A DNA stretch of 64,000 nucleotides from Oscheius tipulae (GCA_037178975.1 JASJZH010000006.1:9424001-9488000); one strand, 5' to 3'; positions 1 to 12,604 are shown, counted from the first letter of the stretch. Notes: a model not told the origin generated them from the sequence alone. Made by a program: numbers and translations.

Positions 1-399
1 TTCAACTTTTGGTTCCAATTCGGCTAAAAGTTGTAACTTTAGTCGATTTTCGTGGATCTCGAGACTGGATGACGATCTTGGTACAGCTGACAGTTTAAGC
101 AGTTCAATGCAAATGCGTGTCATCTTCCCCGTTTTCTATCAAACTGTTAGATTCAAGCCTGTCTTCTGGTCAACGTCCTCTTCTGTTTCACGTCTCCTCT
201 TGTTAACTGTTTCTGTGCCTCATATTTTTCCAATCTATCCACTCGAAAAAAACTGCTCACTTAAGGTTATGTTTCTGGAAAAACCGAGCAAACCTAAAGA
301 GCCACAGAAACATTTAACAATATTAACTTTTTGAAACATGCTATGCCCCTTCCTGAAAGCTTATTGTTCAACATTTATTCATAGAGCAACAGTACGGGA

Positions 400-660
400 T
401 CATCGTCCCCAAATAGGGCCGATTTGTTGCCATTTGTTGGTGAATCGCTTCATGTTCCTGGGCCATCTTTCGAAAAGAGCTGCCTCATTCACGGGTTCCA
501 TGCTTTCCATCAACTCGGAGAGAATTCTACATTCCTTTTTGTTAGGGGAATAAAAATGGAGAAACTACCTATCATTGACGTCCTCTTCCGTATACGCACA
601 AGCTACAAAGTTGTGAAGAAGTACCAAAGTCAGGATGAGCAGATAGAACTTGGTCATCAT
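400..660 (-). CDS. Myoinhibitory peptide / allatostatin-B type neuropeptide precursor (72 aa)
   Basis: Two exons, 569-660 and 400-526, joined across a 42-nt GT-AG intron with matching phase. The predicted 72-residue protein starts MMTKFYLLILTLVLL, a clear signal peptide ending near AC-AYTEE. The C-terminus reads RNMKR, then FTNKWQQIGPIW, then GR and stop. KR is a dibasic cleavage site and the terminal G supplies a C-terminal amide, so the mature peptide would be FTNKWQQIGPIW-amide. Two tryptophans separated by six residues with an amidated C-terminus is the W(X6)W-amide signature of myoinhibitory peptides (allatostatin-B; nlp-38 type in nematodes). Only one copy is present, whereas family precursors usually carry several. 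An AATAAA signal lies just past the stop (374-379). The sequence immediately before the ATG ends in ttttccag, so a 5' UTR intron or trans-splice site is possible. Family assignment is an inference from the motif. Confidence 0.83.
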
Positions 661-3390
661 TCTGGAAAACGGAGAACAGTTTGAGGATTTTGAGAGGAGC
701 AGGGGTAGGAGAGAGCGAGTACAAGGAGAATACTTGAGAGAGGGATTATTCTCTTTTTTACGATCACCCTCTGTCGTCATAATTTGGAAAAGAGGAAGAA
801 GAGTAGCGCCAGTCATCCGTCCTGACCTTCATTCTTAATTATTGACCTCATGAGGGGACCACCCAATGTGATTCAGACGTCCTGACGCAGAAATGGCCAC
901 CTAATCTGCTCATTTCTAGCTAGGGGATGTAGAGAAGAGAGGGAACAAATTGTGACCAGCTCGACAAGTGGGGAGTGACTAAGAAACGAGGTTGTGTAAC
1001 TGACACAAAGTTCTTGGGGAAAGGTTCGTTATAGTACCGGAACGTTGGCAAACAGGTGCGAGACGAGACGAGAGAGAGAGGCAGACCTCCATGATGATAG
1101 ACGAGTCTAATTGGTGCCTACTGGTTTCAAAGCAAAAAGTAGAATGCCTCTTTTCTATTCTTATGTCCGGCCAGCCTTGACGCAGGTGATACTGATCATT
1201 GTTGCATTAGGTACTGAGACAGAGAGAGACACTTGCGAAATCTGGCTGCCGGAAATGGCACCTGGTTTCAGGGATCTCTCAACATTGTGGAAAATGTTCT
1301 CTGCCAGTACGTTTCTAGGTTAATTAAAGAAACTAGACAAGGTTTTGATGTCTAGCATACTGTATATTAAAGAGACCACAATTTTTAAGCAGCAGTAGCA
1401 ATTTTTGATATGTTCAGAGGATGCATAGTTGTGAACGACTAGGATAGATTTTCGATTACTCAGACCGTTGATAATAGCTTTAAACAACTTCACAAGATAT
1501 ACGTTGAACTTGATGGGTTGACGGAACTGAACCATTGTAATTTTAGGACGACAGATACTTGTAGTGTTTGAAAGAAGAATTTTCAATGCGTCAACAAAAA
1601 TCGCGAAGAATTTTAAGATTTTTACACGAATCTTGAGTCTCAGCCTGGATCAAGGTTTTTTCACAAGCCGCTCAAAAAGAGCCCTACATCACGGAAAATT
1701 TTGAAACTATGAAGAGAAGGTGGGAGGCAATCTAACAAAAAGTTATAAGATGCTTAGTGGAGTACACACGCGACCGTAATCGAATGTTTTTCGAATTTGT
1801 TTCTAGCTTGGGCCGCAAGACGAATGAGAAAACATAAGCCAATTCCTACCGCCCCCTATGGTAATATAGTTTGGATCCGCCCTAAAAGTAATCTTTCCAA
1901 GGAAAAGACCGAAAAGGGGTTAGGGAGTGACGGATAATAGCATAAATTATTCCAAGGCAATCCAATACCACCTACATGGCCAAAACTAGAGGGATCGACC
2001 CCTGTTTGGCACGTTTTCTGAACAATCACTTGCATTCGAAGTGCCTTATAAAGAGTTAAAATGAGTGCCAGAGAGGACCGTTAGTCTTCTGGCTAGAGTA
2101 GTGAATCTCGAAGGAATCTCTCCCGGGGTCGAATCCTGATTTGAACATGTACGTCACATTATCAAAAAAATGGATCCTTCAATTATTCTCGTCTTTCCGA
2201 CTCGTATTCATAGAAACTCGGAAAAACAAAAGGAAATGGGCGCGTGGGAGGCATCCGATGCTACATTTTCTCCTATTTACTCAAGAATACTGCGACGTCT
2301 TCTGGTTGGGGAATTGGGTTTTGGCAATGTCTCCATGGCTGGGCATATTGGAAATGAACGGAAGCCTATGCTACAAAGATTTATGCGTAGGCCACAGCGA
2401 AGAGGAAAACCATAATTTACTTTCTGACTATGCTTCCGTGTTATGGAGAAAACAGTAGTTTGCTCAAGCAAGTAAAACAAGAGAGACAGCAAGATTAACA
2501 TAAGACCAGACTGATCCAGTCAGGGAAGTGTATGATTTTAGGCGAAGCAAATTGGATTAAGGGCGATTTTGACGTAAATGAAAAGACAATGACAGAGAGC
2601 ACTATGACCGTCTGCAGATTAGCGTGTCCTCTTTCGAGAGAAGCTGTCATTTGATTAGAGATTCACGTGCAATGGATCGACTCCCTGTTGAGCCAAGGAG
2701 ATCAAGAAAATCCGCACGTAGTTTCTCCTCCTCCAGATTACGGTTAAGATCTTCTGCTGTCATACTTCACGAACTTGAATGAAAAATCGTGTTCTCTGTG
2801 TTAAATAGAACAAAAATATTATCAAGGAGTAGTTCCGATGGTATGTATAAGTGCTTGTCTGGTTCCAGAGTGTGTCAGGTGAAACTTTCACCGGTTGCTC
2901 CCAAAGTTTGATTTACTCTACTGTTAGATAGATATTAACATATTATTAACAATGATTCTTTCGAACTCGAACTGGTAGTAAGTTGTGACTAGTGAGGCAC
3001 TATGGATGAGAACTTGTACATTTGCAGAGACGATAAAGGCATGACTTTCTCTAACTATCAAAACGGTAGTTAGCTCAGGGAGTTGGTATATAGCAGAAAA
3101 TACAGCACAGTAGAAAAGTTCTTTATAGCAGATAACATAATATCAGAGAACTTGCAGAAAGGGCGTGTGCTGTAATTTTGACATGGAAGATCTGACCAGA
3201 AGCATCAACGATCTTATAAGTATAAAGAATAGCCTCACGGCATGATGCAGAAAACTTGATTCCAGGAACGTTAATTCGTTTTAGATTTTAAATTGAACGT
3301 TTCTTGGGGGGTAACTTCCCTTAACAATAAAAATACGATGATTGAGAGGATAGAAAGGTTCATTCAATCAGATTGTTCTCTTCATCTGGC
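661..3390. other. No supported gene
   Basis: Short open frames only. A GA-rich stretch lies near 1060-1085. A frame at 2170-2415 (+) has a fairly natural composition and a basic C-terminal half, but I found no matching exons or signal peptide. A tRNA-like B-box (GGGTCGAATCC) sits at 2126-2136 without a convincing cloverleaf. Confidence 0.4.
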
Positions 3391-3805
3391 TTAAAGCACC
3401 ATCTCTACGTAATCAGTGAAAATCTTTGTAGTTCCCTTCAGTGTATCATGGGGAAGGTTCTTTCTTTCTAAAAACGCAATAACTTCCATCTTGAAGTCAG
3501 AAGAGGCCGCATTCTTCTTTTGGAAGCTAAGACAACTGCATGAAAAAACAAAACAGTTGCATGAAAAACATTGTACCTACCAGCACAGTATATCCAAGTT
3601 TATTAAAAACCTCAAGCAAAACTTCCTTTCTCGATTCAAGATCCATGCACGTCTGAAAAGAAATCTTATTGCAAGTTTTCCAAAAACAAACCCTAGAGTA
3701 CGGAAGCCCTTCCGAAGAATCAAGAATTTCGTCATGAGTGCTGGCTGGGAGACCTTCCTTAGTAATATAAACGACAATAAATTGGGTCAGCAACAGACTC
3801 TCTTA
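3391..3805 (-). pseudogene. Broken tandem copy of the neighbouring small secreted protein gene
   Basis: Minus-strand segments resemble exons 2 and 3 of the gene at 3922-4320. An exon-3-like piece (about 3680-3805) begins ESVADPIY against EIVSDPTY in the intact gene, then continues in another frame as VVYITKEGLP against VEYLTTEGLH. An exon-2-like piece follows (TCMDLESRKEVLLEVFNKLGY against ETCKKICDEVLKDLGF), then a second exon-3-like piece (DFKMEVIAFLERKNLP, ending about 3391). There is no signal peptide, a frameshift falls in the first piece, and no splice combination keeps all pieces in phase. I read it as a decayed duplicate holding one and a half repeat units; a functional gene with unrecognised splicing is less likely. 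Confidence 0.55.
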
Positions 3806-3921
3806 TATAGAATATCAAAATCGATTCTCAACTGACCTTATGCAATGGTCTCGACTAAGTCACCCAACCATTTTCTCGATATAAACCACTATCACTCTCT
3901 GCTGCTTTACAACTACTGTTC

Positions 3922-4320
3922 TCAGCAGAAATAACTTTTTTTCGAGAGTGCTAGATGGAGACCTTCTGTGGTGAGGTATTCCACAAGTGCTTTATGGTAA
4001 GTCGGATCAGAAACAATTTCTCTTTTAAGCGTCTGCAATTGATTCATACAAGGCATCCCCCAACATTACCAGTAGCTTGTACATTTCGCCATTTTCGTTT
4101 ATTAACTGTTGAGCTTCATCCGGAGTTTCTTTAAAACCGAGATCCTTCAAGACTTCATCGCATATCTTTTTACATGTCTCAAAATAGCCTAAAAATCCAG
4201 TGTTAACAGAAAATACGTGTTCTCACCAGAGGTACAAAAAGGTTCTTTTCCTTGTTTTGGAGTGGTAGAAAGCGATTCGGTTGCGCTTGCAGCCACCAGT
4301 AGAAGAAGAAAAATCTTCAT
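3922..4320 (-). CDS. Small secreted protein, unknown family (107 aa)
   Basis: Three exons: 4227-4320, 4070-4188 and 3922-4032, with 38-nt and 37-nt GT-AG introns; phases agree throughout. The start is the ATG at 4320, giving a textbook signal peptide (MKIFLLLLVAASAT). The mature part is acidic to neutral, has a TCKK-x-C pair of cysteines in exon 2, and an exon-3 segment VSDPTYHKALVEYLTTEGL. I do not recognise the family. The adjacent degenerate copy shows that exons 2 and 3 form a duplicating unit, which suggests a multi-gene secreted family. Function unknown. Confidence 0.72.
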
Positions 4321-6775
4321 GTTTGAATACAAAAGTTGCGTTTTCCCGGTTGTTAAGGCAGACATTTTAATTCACCTTTAACTTTGGATGCTTCTCACAA
4401 TTGTGTTAAATCTGGTTCATGCTTTCATATACATTTTGGACGATCCATTTTCCCAATTAATTTGTTCGCTTCTGTTTCGTGGCCACGGACAAACAAGCAT
4501 ACAAACAGACAGAGTCCTCCACAGAAACCAGCGCGCTTTAGATAGTAGGGATATCATCTCTTTTGAACACACTAGACATTGTGTGATAGCAGGGATAGCC
4601 CCTCTGTCGGTTCTTTGCTCAAAGTTCCTCCCAGGAGATCATGTTGTGATCTCAAACAGCAGAGAACCATTATTGTTCAATGCCATGCATTGAGATGTGG
4701 ATTTGAAAAGGGTTTTCTTCCCCTACTGGCTTCCGCAAAACTGTACTGTGAACGTTCATCCTCGATCACAAATCTCTTCCCCCGATTATGTTCGGTCGCG
4801 TTTCATGTGCTCTATTTGCTTGAAAGCTCAGACACAATGTACGTGTAGACCAAAATATTGAACTAGGTTCCTAAAAACATGCGTTTGTGACGTATTTCCG
4901 AAAAATTCTAGTCTTTGTAAATGTTATGGAGCACAGCTGAGACTATACTAAAAGGTGTCCAGCTACTGATACAACATGTTTTCAATAGTCAGCTGGTCAG
5001 GGAAATGTGTCCTTTGTAAACAGGCTGTCTATCACCGGGGTGGTCTCTGTTCCTTTGGGCCTTAGAACGCGTGGATGCCCCCGAGATGTGGTCAGAGGAG
5101 AGGCACGTGGGCAACTGTTTCTTCCCGCCACCAATTCCCGAGTAGTCCTCGTTTTCGAATTATGACTCAATGACAGACAAAATAAGATTCCAGAGTTCTC
5201 TTGGAAATCGTTGAGCAACAATTACAGTCGCAGGAAACATCTAAAAATACTTTTTTCATGAACAGTCTTTGCAGTGAACTACCGGTTCGATGATTCTGGA
5301 CAACAAGTTCATCAACTGTTAAACTGTCTGAGTTCAGACTCGAAACAGTTCCTTTGAGACCATTTTACTGCATCCGGTTAGGACAGCTGCAGGCAAAACG
5401 TTCCAGACACGTTTTTGCTGCTCTTTGGATCCTTGATCGAGGAGCTTTTTTATAGTTTAGGAAAATCGCGAAATGAGCCTAAGAACTTGGTTCGAGAGGA
5501 CCAGAACACAACTTCCAGAAACTATATTTTTAGCTAGTCTTCCTTGTTCAGGGCTGTAATATAGATAGTCATTTTCTTTCGAGTGAATAGGTAGAGTGTA
5601 AGCTTTGCATTATGTTTTGGGAATCTTGTAATCTATTAAAAGCATGCAAAGCTGAAAACTTTAAAAACCTCTGGTTTGATTTTAGTAGTCTTGGAAACCA
5701 GACAAGGTCTTACCCGTAAAATCTCGATTGAAACAACAGTACCTTCATAACAGCCGGATTGGGGTTCTTTCCCGTAGTATTTCAGCAGCAGCAAGCCTAA
5801 TTCATTGGCTGTCAAAACAGACGGTCCTCACTCGTACCAGTCCGACAAAGAGGCAAATTCTCAGAAGGTGCATCTTGGTGTATGTACAAGCTTTCGCACG
5901 TACCGTCTTGAAAATCAACTATTGTCTTTTTCATGCAGTTTAGACAGGGAATGCTCTTTTTGTCCCGACAGTAGTGAAAAGTTTGTCCCATATCATCTCA
6001 AGCGGGAAAATTTTTATTTCCATTGTCTTGTATTCCTTGAAGACAGACCTCGCTCTGCACCCTCTATGTCCAATTCTCTTAAGCTTCGCCGAAGATTGCG
6101 GAAGAGGCTACTAGGAATATAAAAACACCCGGAAGTCAACGAGCAACTCTCAACGGCAAAGTTCATACATATCCGGCTCCCGATTGTCGTCAATGTGCTT
6201 GAACAAGCGCCACTAGTATTTGCCCAGAGCGCTTCCAGGTGTTCCTTTGGCGATGATCAAGTAGCGTTTATCTGTTTGTTTTTCGGAGAGTAAGAGAGCC
6301 CCCTGCCTGAAGCAAAGACCAGCCGCATCCCGTGGGAGAGCAGATTTCGAGGAAGTCCTTCGACGCAACTTCCTTTTGTTTGGGCGTCTAATGTTTGTTC
6401 CCTTATGAGAAATAGCCCTCTGTTCTTGAGCCACTCTTAAAATACACAAAGTTAATGGAAAAACTTTTATTTCTAAAATGTAGAACCGTAGTTTGGGAAT
6501 TATGTTCTGATAAGTCATAGAAGGGGATAGGGGGATCACTTTTGCGCTGCTAGCAGTTTTCAAATAAGGCTTGTGGTACCCAAGAACGCCGATTCATCAA
6601 GAATTCAAGATGAGACGGACGTCCTGAACCCGTAACCATTGCCTTATTCGAAAAGAGTAGCAAGCGTACTAGGTGAAAGCATGTACACTGGGATGTAATT
6701 GTAGAGAGAGAAAGCGAAAGATAAAGCGAGACACGTGAAGAGTAAAGGAGAGATGCGGGTGTGAGGTCGAGGACC
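4321..6775. other. No supported gene; one dispersed-repeat copy
   Basis: Only short open frames. Positions 4484-4550 match a second copy at 45096-45158 (see repeat entry). The part between 6210 and 6440 is open in two minus-strand frames, one of them basic (RRPNKRKLRRR), and follows an acceptor-like ttttaag at about 6437; it could be a further exon of the gene at 6776-7646, but no donor fits convincingly. Confidence 0.4.
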
Positions 6776-7646
6776 CTACTGATGACGATGCTTAGGGCAC
6801 ATGCGCATCTGAAGAAAGTTGTGGGCCTCATGTCGCGGAATCAGTGTCTCGTCGACGGTAAAGAAGAGCGTGCCAACGCCGTTGATCTCGACGCTCTCGC
6901 AAGAGACCTCCTCATGTCTAAAAACAAAACAGATGAGTCACCGTGACTGAGCACTTTTCTCACCCAGACTGCAGCTGCTTGAAGATTCGAATGGTCCAGG
7001 TTCCGTGTCCACAGCCATTCAAAGCCGGGGTAAAGCTCTGAGCGACACCGGTCGTGGTGAAAGTCATGAAGCCGATCTCGCCGGTCGGGGTCTCAATCTT
7101 GACATCGAAGGCGATCTGAGTAAACGAGGTGAGGTCGATCTCGATCTGTAAAAATATGCTCATTATGTTCTTAGTCCTTTTATTCTCGCCCCGCTGGTTC
7201 CCATCGCGTCATGTTTACAAGGAACTCCTCCTTTCACGGAAGGAGCTGATGTTCACAATAACATTGCATAGCAGATTAGAGTCGTAACTTACATTCGTAG
7301 CGTCAGCCTCGCAGATACCGCCACGGAACGAGTCCATCTCGTAGCCGTGGCTGGAGTTGCGGCGAAGACCACCGAGACTGCTTTTCTTGAGTCCACCGCG
7401 ATATTCGAATTGGGTGACCTCGCCGTGGCAACTCGAAGAGGGGAAGCTGCCAGTAGAACAGTCGTAGGAGACGCGAGTAGCACGAGTGCACAACATGCTA
7501 AAAGCATTCTAGTTACTTGAGATTGCCCAGAAGGGATGTAGAATTTCGAAAATATGTAGGAAGGAGAATGAAAATAGGAACGCGTCAGCGATTGGGGGGC
7601 AACAACCCAATGAGAAAATGATGGGGAGGAGTCTGGGAACATCCAT
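6776..7646 (-). CDS. Probable secreted protein, unrecognised family (about 197 aa)
   Basis: Proposed exons: 7582-7646, 7293-7497, 6964-7145 and 6776-6917. All junction phases agree; donors are gttcct, gtaagt and gtgaga, acceptors ttttag, tttacag and tttttag. Exon 1 would encode a hydrophobic leader (MDVPRLLPIIFSLG). Exon 2 has CHGEVTQFEYRGGL and a later GICEADATN. Exon 3 carries TGEIGFMTFTTTG, then CGHGTWTIRIFKQ. Exon 4 carries EEVSCESVEI and FLQMRMCP. The spaced cysteines and beta-strand-like pattern suggest an extracellular domain, but I cannot name it. Exon 1 is the weakest part: an overlapping frame at 7512 reads MLLACCALVLLA, an alternative signal peptide out of phase with exon 2. The 3' end may be longer, since an AATAAA is at about 6459-6464. 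Confidence 0.5.
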
Positions 7647-10600
7647 GCTGGACCGACCGCCCATGGTGTTGCTTGGTACGCGACTGGGTGGAGAGCTCTC
7701 TCCCCATCCAGATGAAAACACAGCCTGTTTATGGCACGCCCCTCTCTCATGCTCTTCCCCCTAGCCAAAAGATCAAGCAGCAGCGTTGAAGTTAAGAATC
7801 AGTGAGCGCCGAGCAGAGATCTCCGACCGACGTCGTGGTCCCTGCTCCAAAAATCAAGTTTGATGGCCCCGCGCCATTTAGAACAATCAGTTTGCAGACA
7901 AGGTGCAAAGTGCAAACGGGAGCAGCTGGCGCGATTTTCGGACCGGGGGTTTCCAGTTACGCAAGTCTTCGCAAACGGGAAGGGCTTTTTTCGAGGCACG
8001 GTTCCGGAAAAGGCGAGCTTGCAAGGAAGTGGCAGAGTGTGGAGATCATAATAAACAATGCCTTATTTATAGAGCCCGGTGAGCAATTTGAATCCGTTAC
8101 TGATATTAGGAAAGGAGAAAGCAGATTGTGAGAAAGCTTTTCTAGCTGGAACGGGTACCAACACAAAAGATACATTCGATTAGGCAACACTTGCAGAGAA
8201 CTAGCTACTGAACGGTGTGAGACACCGCTATCGACATTGAGAAGCGTAAACAGGGAATTAATGTTCTTGGCTTTGAAAAACCAAATCAGATAATGAAATG
8301 AAACGGAAAGCGGCTGTTTAGAGAGAGAGAGAGGTGGAATGAGAACACTCTTTGAGCCTTTGAATAATGGATCTTATCTCTCAAAATTGGCCATTAAAGC
8401 TCAGTCTGACGCTAGAAAGAATGAGAATTGGCTCTTGAGGTCCCAGAAAAATGGTCCGAATGGGCCGAGGGAGACCTCCTCCCCGGCCTAGACAGACTTT
8501 ATAGGCGAGAGGGGACGGGGAGTGCCCCGCCCCGAGAGAGAGTCGGTCGGAGTACACGCGTACTGAACTAGCTGATCGTTGTTGCAACACGACGAAGCCA
8601 AGGAGTAGGCTTGTACTCGTCTGGCACTGACTGTCGTCCAAGTGCAGCAGTGGCTTGAAAACAAGAAATTCGCTCTCTCTGGAGGGACGAAAATAGCACC
8701 GCCCCGACTGTGAAGAAATCTGTTTATCGAGTAGTGAAATGCTCCATTCAGGCGCCTGACTCTGTTCGAAAAGCTGATAAACTACAGCCAGTGGTCAATA
8801 GTGACATTTTCTGGAAGAGAATGAAAAGATCGCTAGCTTGTGACGCGGTGAACCAGTCATATTATACGGGAGAGGAGGTATTAGTCACCGCTGTGACTCT
8901 TCCCCATTCCGGAAGTGTAAACATCTTAGGGGCTGAGCAGCTATGATTCCCATTATGTGAATAGAGGCGAAAAGCCGGTTCACCCCTCTCCCTAATGCGG
9001 TGGTAGGGAAACGAAAATTCACTTCCTTGCGTGACGTTTTTAATTATGGTGTCTTATTTTTTCCCTGATGACCCGGAACGCTGTGTGTCTCAGCATTCTC
9101 TGTGGCCATTAAGAATTTTTGCAGGACTGTCAAGTCTGTGGCGCCAGACGGTGATACGCGTCTGAGGAATCTGCACTGAAAGATGTCAATCTTTGATGGG
9201 GGAAAATGTCGCGTTCTGACTCTGATATGATGTAATTAGTCGTGGGAGTCTTTTCTCACTATTCTGAAGAAAACATAATTGAATGTGGTTGAACAACGTA
9301 ACAGCATGGGTCTTTGACATCGTGAATACGTCGCAAGAGACAACTGTTTCTTTCAACGATTACGTTAGACTTGGAAATTGTGTGGTCCAGAGTCTAGTAG
9401 AGACTAGAGAGGTCATAAAATGTCTGGACAATGTCACTGACAGCCCCGTTCCAGAAAGCCTTATCAGTAGGTTCAAGCCCCCTCTATTTTTAGGAGGTCA
9501 TTCGATACGGCTGCTGCAAAACCAGTAGTATAGCTGTCTAATGAGGGGAACAAGAAAACTGAAACCGGGAGAAAGCTGCTATCCAATAAGGAAGATGTTA
9601 ATTCTCTAGAGTCATAGCTAACCATTTTGCCGAACTCAATAAGGAAGCGACATCGGGCAAAGTTCTTGAGGGGGGAAGTGATCGTGCGTAAGAATTCTTA
9701 CAGTATCGTCACGTGTTCAATGAGACATAGCATGACTGTAAATTTTGAGCTTTCTTCGAACCATCAGACTTCACGTGAATTCTTCAGCCTCTCAAAGCTG
9801 TTTACATATGAATGGGTGAATGTGTCAGTGTTCTAAAGTCCGAAAACCGAGAAAGGAAGGTTTCGAGAAACGGGAAACCAAAAATCGCGGATGGGAAGGT
9901 TTACGGTCGTAAAGCGGAGAATGAAATTAAAAGAAAGAGCGGGAAAAGAGAAGATTGCTAACAAAATTGGAAAACAGGCATTTCGTGGCGGGACCCATTT
10001 ACAAGTCAGCCTCTTGAGTCTCTTTTCGAAGATTTTTAGCCTTTCTCGCATTTATTTTCCGATGCATGCACATTTCATCTTCGTTAGCGACACTGATGAG
10101 TCAAAAGTCTTGTCAAAAGTACAGGCTCATTAGAATATTAATCTGACATCAGGCTGTTCAAGGTTGAACGCTTTTGTGTGAACATCAAACCGGGGGTCCA
10201 GAATGACTAAGCGCTTAGAGGGGGAGTAGCCGAAGGATATCCACTGCGAACATCTATCTCAAAACAGCCACCCTAGGAGCTTAAACGAGACGCACGTGTG
10301 TTTGGCATGCAGCCTAACGTCATATAAGGCACAACTACCCTCTTACAATGAAGTCACACTGTTTGACTTATAGCAACCAGTCCTAAAGAAACCGACGACC
10401 GTTTTGTTTTGTATAGACTTCACGTGAGACTCTCACTCTTCCGTCACAGTGATTTCACTCCCCCTAATCTGACCGGCAATGCAAAATCGAGTACACATCA
10501 ATGGTCGCAAAGCACTCGCTGTTCATGCCTTTTTCATCACGCTAAATTCCGATTGAAACCAGGAATGAGCGACTCTTATCAGGCTCATGAATCCGGGCAT

Positions 10601-12604
10601 GTGTCAAATTCACGGCTTTCTGACGTGCGTCGGGTCCAATCACAGAAGTCACAAGAGTTAAAAGGAGGATGATTCTTTCTTCATAAACTACAGGGATAAC
10701 GGAAGGGGAGGGTTATGTAACTGTCTCTCTGTCCTTCTGTCTCTCCGGCTCTCTTTTTGGACAAGATGAAGAGAAAATGCGCTTAATTACGGACAGCGGC
10801 AAAATAAGAAGCAAAAGAGAGAAAAGAAAGAACTACTCTCTATCAAATGATCTTTCGGGAGTCCTTCTAAAAGAATAACAGGTCTTTTTGTTTTCGACAA
10901 CAAGAATGCACTTTCGGCGTCCCCCCGGCATGCAGTCTTGTGAATGAAAAGATCGCGTAAACAGCTTATAGCCTCCGGACAACAAAGAATGCTGTCTCTC
11001 TGGAAGCTTGTGACTACACGTGGATCTTTCATGTGGCCGGTTGAGAAATATACTGCTAGCCGCAGTGAGAGTAAACAATCCCTCTCCCTTTCTACAAAAG
11101 CATGTCAACAACAATCAGTATCCTGTTTACTGAAGGGAGAGAAATAGAAAGAGGGTTGTCTGCTGGACACACTTTCGAAACTTTGTCCAATATTGCAGTT
11201 TTCGAATCGAATGTTGACCCTTTGATGTTCGGACGCTGCCTAGTTGTATTGAAGCCATCAAGGGGATCCTATTATTTATTTGTTCAGTTGAGATCTCTGA
11301 CCCCAGAAGGGGGAGATGTTGGATCTCCAGTTGTTGTTTATGCTGCCCTCAGACTGTTCTAGGGCAAGTTTATTCTTTACGTTTAATGAATCAAAGAGCG
11401 AGTCTCCTATTTATTTGCCTATTGCTGTTTTCGATGGGATAGGCTAGTTTTGCCCTTATAGGAGAGAGAGAATGGAAGAGATGCAACCGGAGGGGGAATG
11501 AACACAATGATGAATCAATGACTTGTTTCCTCTTCGGGAAGAGGATGGAGAAAGAGGAAAACAGTTGACTGTGTTGGAACGTAGCCCAGGGTCTATTTTA
11601 AGGTGTACCGGTGTGAACAGCCGGGAAACACAGCCATAAGGAGATGACATTCCCGATGAGGGAAGTGAGCTGTAAACAAGCCGAGTATGACGAGGAAGAC
11701 AATAGAGGAACTAGAAAAAGAAGTAGGCGAGACTAATAGGGAGGAAGACTGCGGACAGCTGAGCTCTATTCGCGTGTCCCACCAGCCATAATTGGTGACC
11801 TCTGCACCAGGGTGTGTAATAAGGACTCTGCGCCTCCGCTGCTCAAACGGTCTTGGCACATTTGCATACCGTTCGGTGCTACCCTGGCAGAGCCAGCACC
11901 GATTGACACCCGTGGACCACGAGAGGAGCGACATCGATGCTCGGTGCCGGATGCATTTGTTAACAGTCTTCATTTTTAGGGTCAAAAGCTCGCGCCAAAA
12001 TGACAGCGGAAACACATGGTTCCAGATGCGGGGAGAAAAATGCTTATAAACGATCAACATTACTCATCTCCGCTCCGACAAGCAAGATCTTGTGAGAAGG
12101 GAAGGAATTCAAGATGATGGTATTGAACAAACATTGAAGAATCATTTGTGGTCGAAGGTTTGCGGAACATTGTTATCTTACCACGTATTGAAGATGATTC
12201 TGTTGGTCATTGAATGATGCGATCGGCAGAGACAGAGAGACAATAAGACAGAGAGGCAGAGAGATAGAGAGACATAGCGACAGAGCGATTAACAGAGAAA
12301 AAAAACAGGCGACAAGCTTTTACTATAGCTAAAGAGCAGGACCTGGAAGGGACAATAGGTCCAGACGATGATACCTCATCTCGAGACAGTTACAAACTCC
12401 TCACATCTGTCTTGTCTGTCTAGACTTCTCTGCAGCCCGTACCAGCTGCGCATTTACTTATACAGACAGAGCTCGTTTAGGGTCATAAAGAACGTTGACA
12501 ACCTTGACAGTATATCTTAACAGAGACTATCGTGTCTGCGAGCTGAGCTGACCGTAACTATTTGAAACGAAAGTGGATCCCTAAGGATTTCCTTGTTTCA
12601 AGAA
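7647..12604. other. Intergenic or unresolved, about 5 kb
   Basis: No gene that I can support. An open frame at 7863-8051 (+), MAPRHLEQSV..., has a stop that overlaps AATAAA (8050), which is how real genes end here, but it lies in GC-rich DNA open on both strands. A TATAAAG on the minus strand near 8498 could be a promoter. Frames at 8710-8946 (+) and about 11790-12000 (both strands) have natural composition without usable starts or splice sites. A GAGACA-type purine tract occupies about 12226-12300. Confidence 0.4.

Noticed and set aside
2074-2142. Possible tRNA with B-box GGGTCGAATCC
   Set aside because: The T-arm pairs only with G-U bonds and neither the anticodon stem nor the acceptor stem forms.
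11456-12060. 155-codon minus-strand open frame
   Set aside because: Open in both directions over a GC-rich patch, mixed composition, no usable start or junction.
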